Below, piece by piece: positions 63,663 to 64,000 of a stretch of DNA of 64,000 nt. The stretch is from the NCBI GenBank assembly GCA_001730015.1, contig MDLA01000168.1:116872-180871 (forward strand), given 5' to 3'. This stretch comes from Chromatiales bacterium (ex Bugula neritina AB1). GTDB taxonomy: Bacteria; Pseudomonadota; Gammaproteobacteria; Granulosicoccales; Granulosicoccaceae. Under the pieces are notes generated by a model, which worked only from the letters and a program-made list of their open reading frames with translations, had not been told where the DNA came from and made no database searches. A program made the translations under genes and the position numbers. Each line of letters begins with the position of its first letter. Position 1 is the stretch's first letter.

Positions 63663-64000
63663 TTAGTATTGACTACCGCCAGCACTTTGAGCCTTGTGGC
63701 TAGAAGAGCTGCCGCTGCCATAACCTGCTCCTTTTGACGAACCACCACCACAAGAACTGCTAGAACCGCCGCCTGCGCTTGAACCACCAGAGCTAGAGCT
63801 GCTACTCAACATCTGCTGAAGCAAAGCAATCAATTGCTGAATCAGTTGCTGCAGAGCCTGTCCACCCTGACTGCCACCTGAGCCACAGCCGCCAGACCCA
63901 CCCGCAGAACCTGAACCAGAACCACCGCCGCAACCGCCGCCGGAACCAACTGATCCACCGCCGCCGACGCCACCGCCACCGCCAACGCCGCCACCGAAGC
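63663..64000 (-). CDS. Gly/Ser-rich harpin-like protein, 3-prime part only
   Basis: 112 complete codons, open to the window edge; the 5-prime end is outside. The translation is FGGGVGGGGG at the left end, many GGGSGSG runs, then the only non-Gly stretch QALQQLIQQLIALLQQML, followed by poly-Ser and a tail ending AGGSQY. Harpins such as Hpa1/HrpZ are Gly-rich and carry an amphipathic LLxQLIxxLLQQ helix, and the helix here is closely similar. It differs by having Cys residues. It is upstream of sctD on the minus strand, separated by a terminator. A collagen-like or spider-silk-like surface protein is the alternative. Confidence 0.55.
   Translation of the reverse strand, partial: FGGGVGGGGGVGGGGSVGSGGGCGGGSGSGSAGGSGGCGSGGSQGGQALQQLIQQLIALLQQMLSSSSSSGGSSAGGGSSSSCGGGSSKGAGYGSGSSSSHKAQSAGGSQY

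Overview
The window looks like a chromosomal segment of a gammaproteobacterium, probably marine or environmental. The evidence is a homodimeric-type AceE pyruvate dehydrogenase, a malic enzyme fused to a phosphotransacetylase-like domain, an ArgA of the AAK-GNAT type, a UbiH-family hydroxylase, RimO and MtaB. The genus cannot be fixed from the sequence. Start codons include several TTG and GTG.

Region 1 (about 1-24.4 kb) is a Wzx/Wzy-type surface polysaccharide locus. It encodes a Wzy/O-antigen-ligase-like polymerase, a flippase, a PglC-like initiating sugar-phosphate transferase, four GT4 glycosyltransferases, two asparagine-synthase-type amidotransferases, a sulfotransferase, a formyltransferase-fold enzyme, a PIG-L deacetylase, a PglD-like acyltransferase, a methyltransferase, a phytanoyl-CoA-dioxygenase-like enzyme, a GT-C-like membrane protein, a secreted PL1-type lyase, ManC and a Wzc-type tyrosine autokinase. 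Together they suggest a mannose-containing, amino-sugar-rich, amidated and sulfated polymer. Orientations are mixed, so there are several transcription units.

Region 2 (24.4-42.7 kb) is mostly housekeeping: a membrane J-domain protein, RimO, a rubrerythrin-like protein, a UbiH-type hydroxylase, ArgA, a Lon-substrate-binding-domain protein, a PABS-fold (spermidine-synthase-like) protein and MtaB. It also holds two unusual genes. One is a 956-residue double-protease-fold/PDZ protein that resembles eukaryotic Nma111. The other is a 1754-residue inner-membrane coiled-coil protein ending in an OmpA domain, with nearly identical 210-bp internal repeats.

Region 3 (42.7-51.5 kb) is central carbon metabolism: aceE-aceF-lpdA, with two lipoyl domains on E2 and a third on E3, followed by maeB.

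Region 4 (51.6-64 kb) is a type III secretion cluster: a TPR protein (HrpB1/YscG position), then sctI-J-K-L-N-O-Q-R-S-T-U, a HEPN-like gene, and on the minus strand an orphan gene, sctD and the 3' end of a Gly/Ser-rich harpin-like gene that runs off the window. Three oddities stand out. SctU has lost the NPTH autocleavage motif, there is no sctP needle-length-ruler gene between sctO and sctQ, and the harpin-like protein lies beside sctD. sctV, sctC and sctF are not in the window and would be expected to the right, if present.
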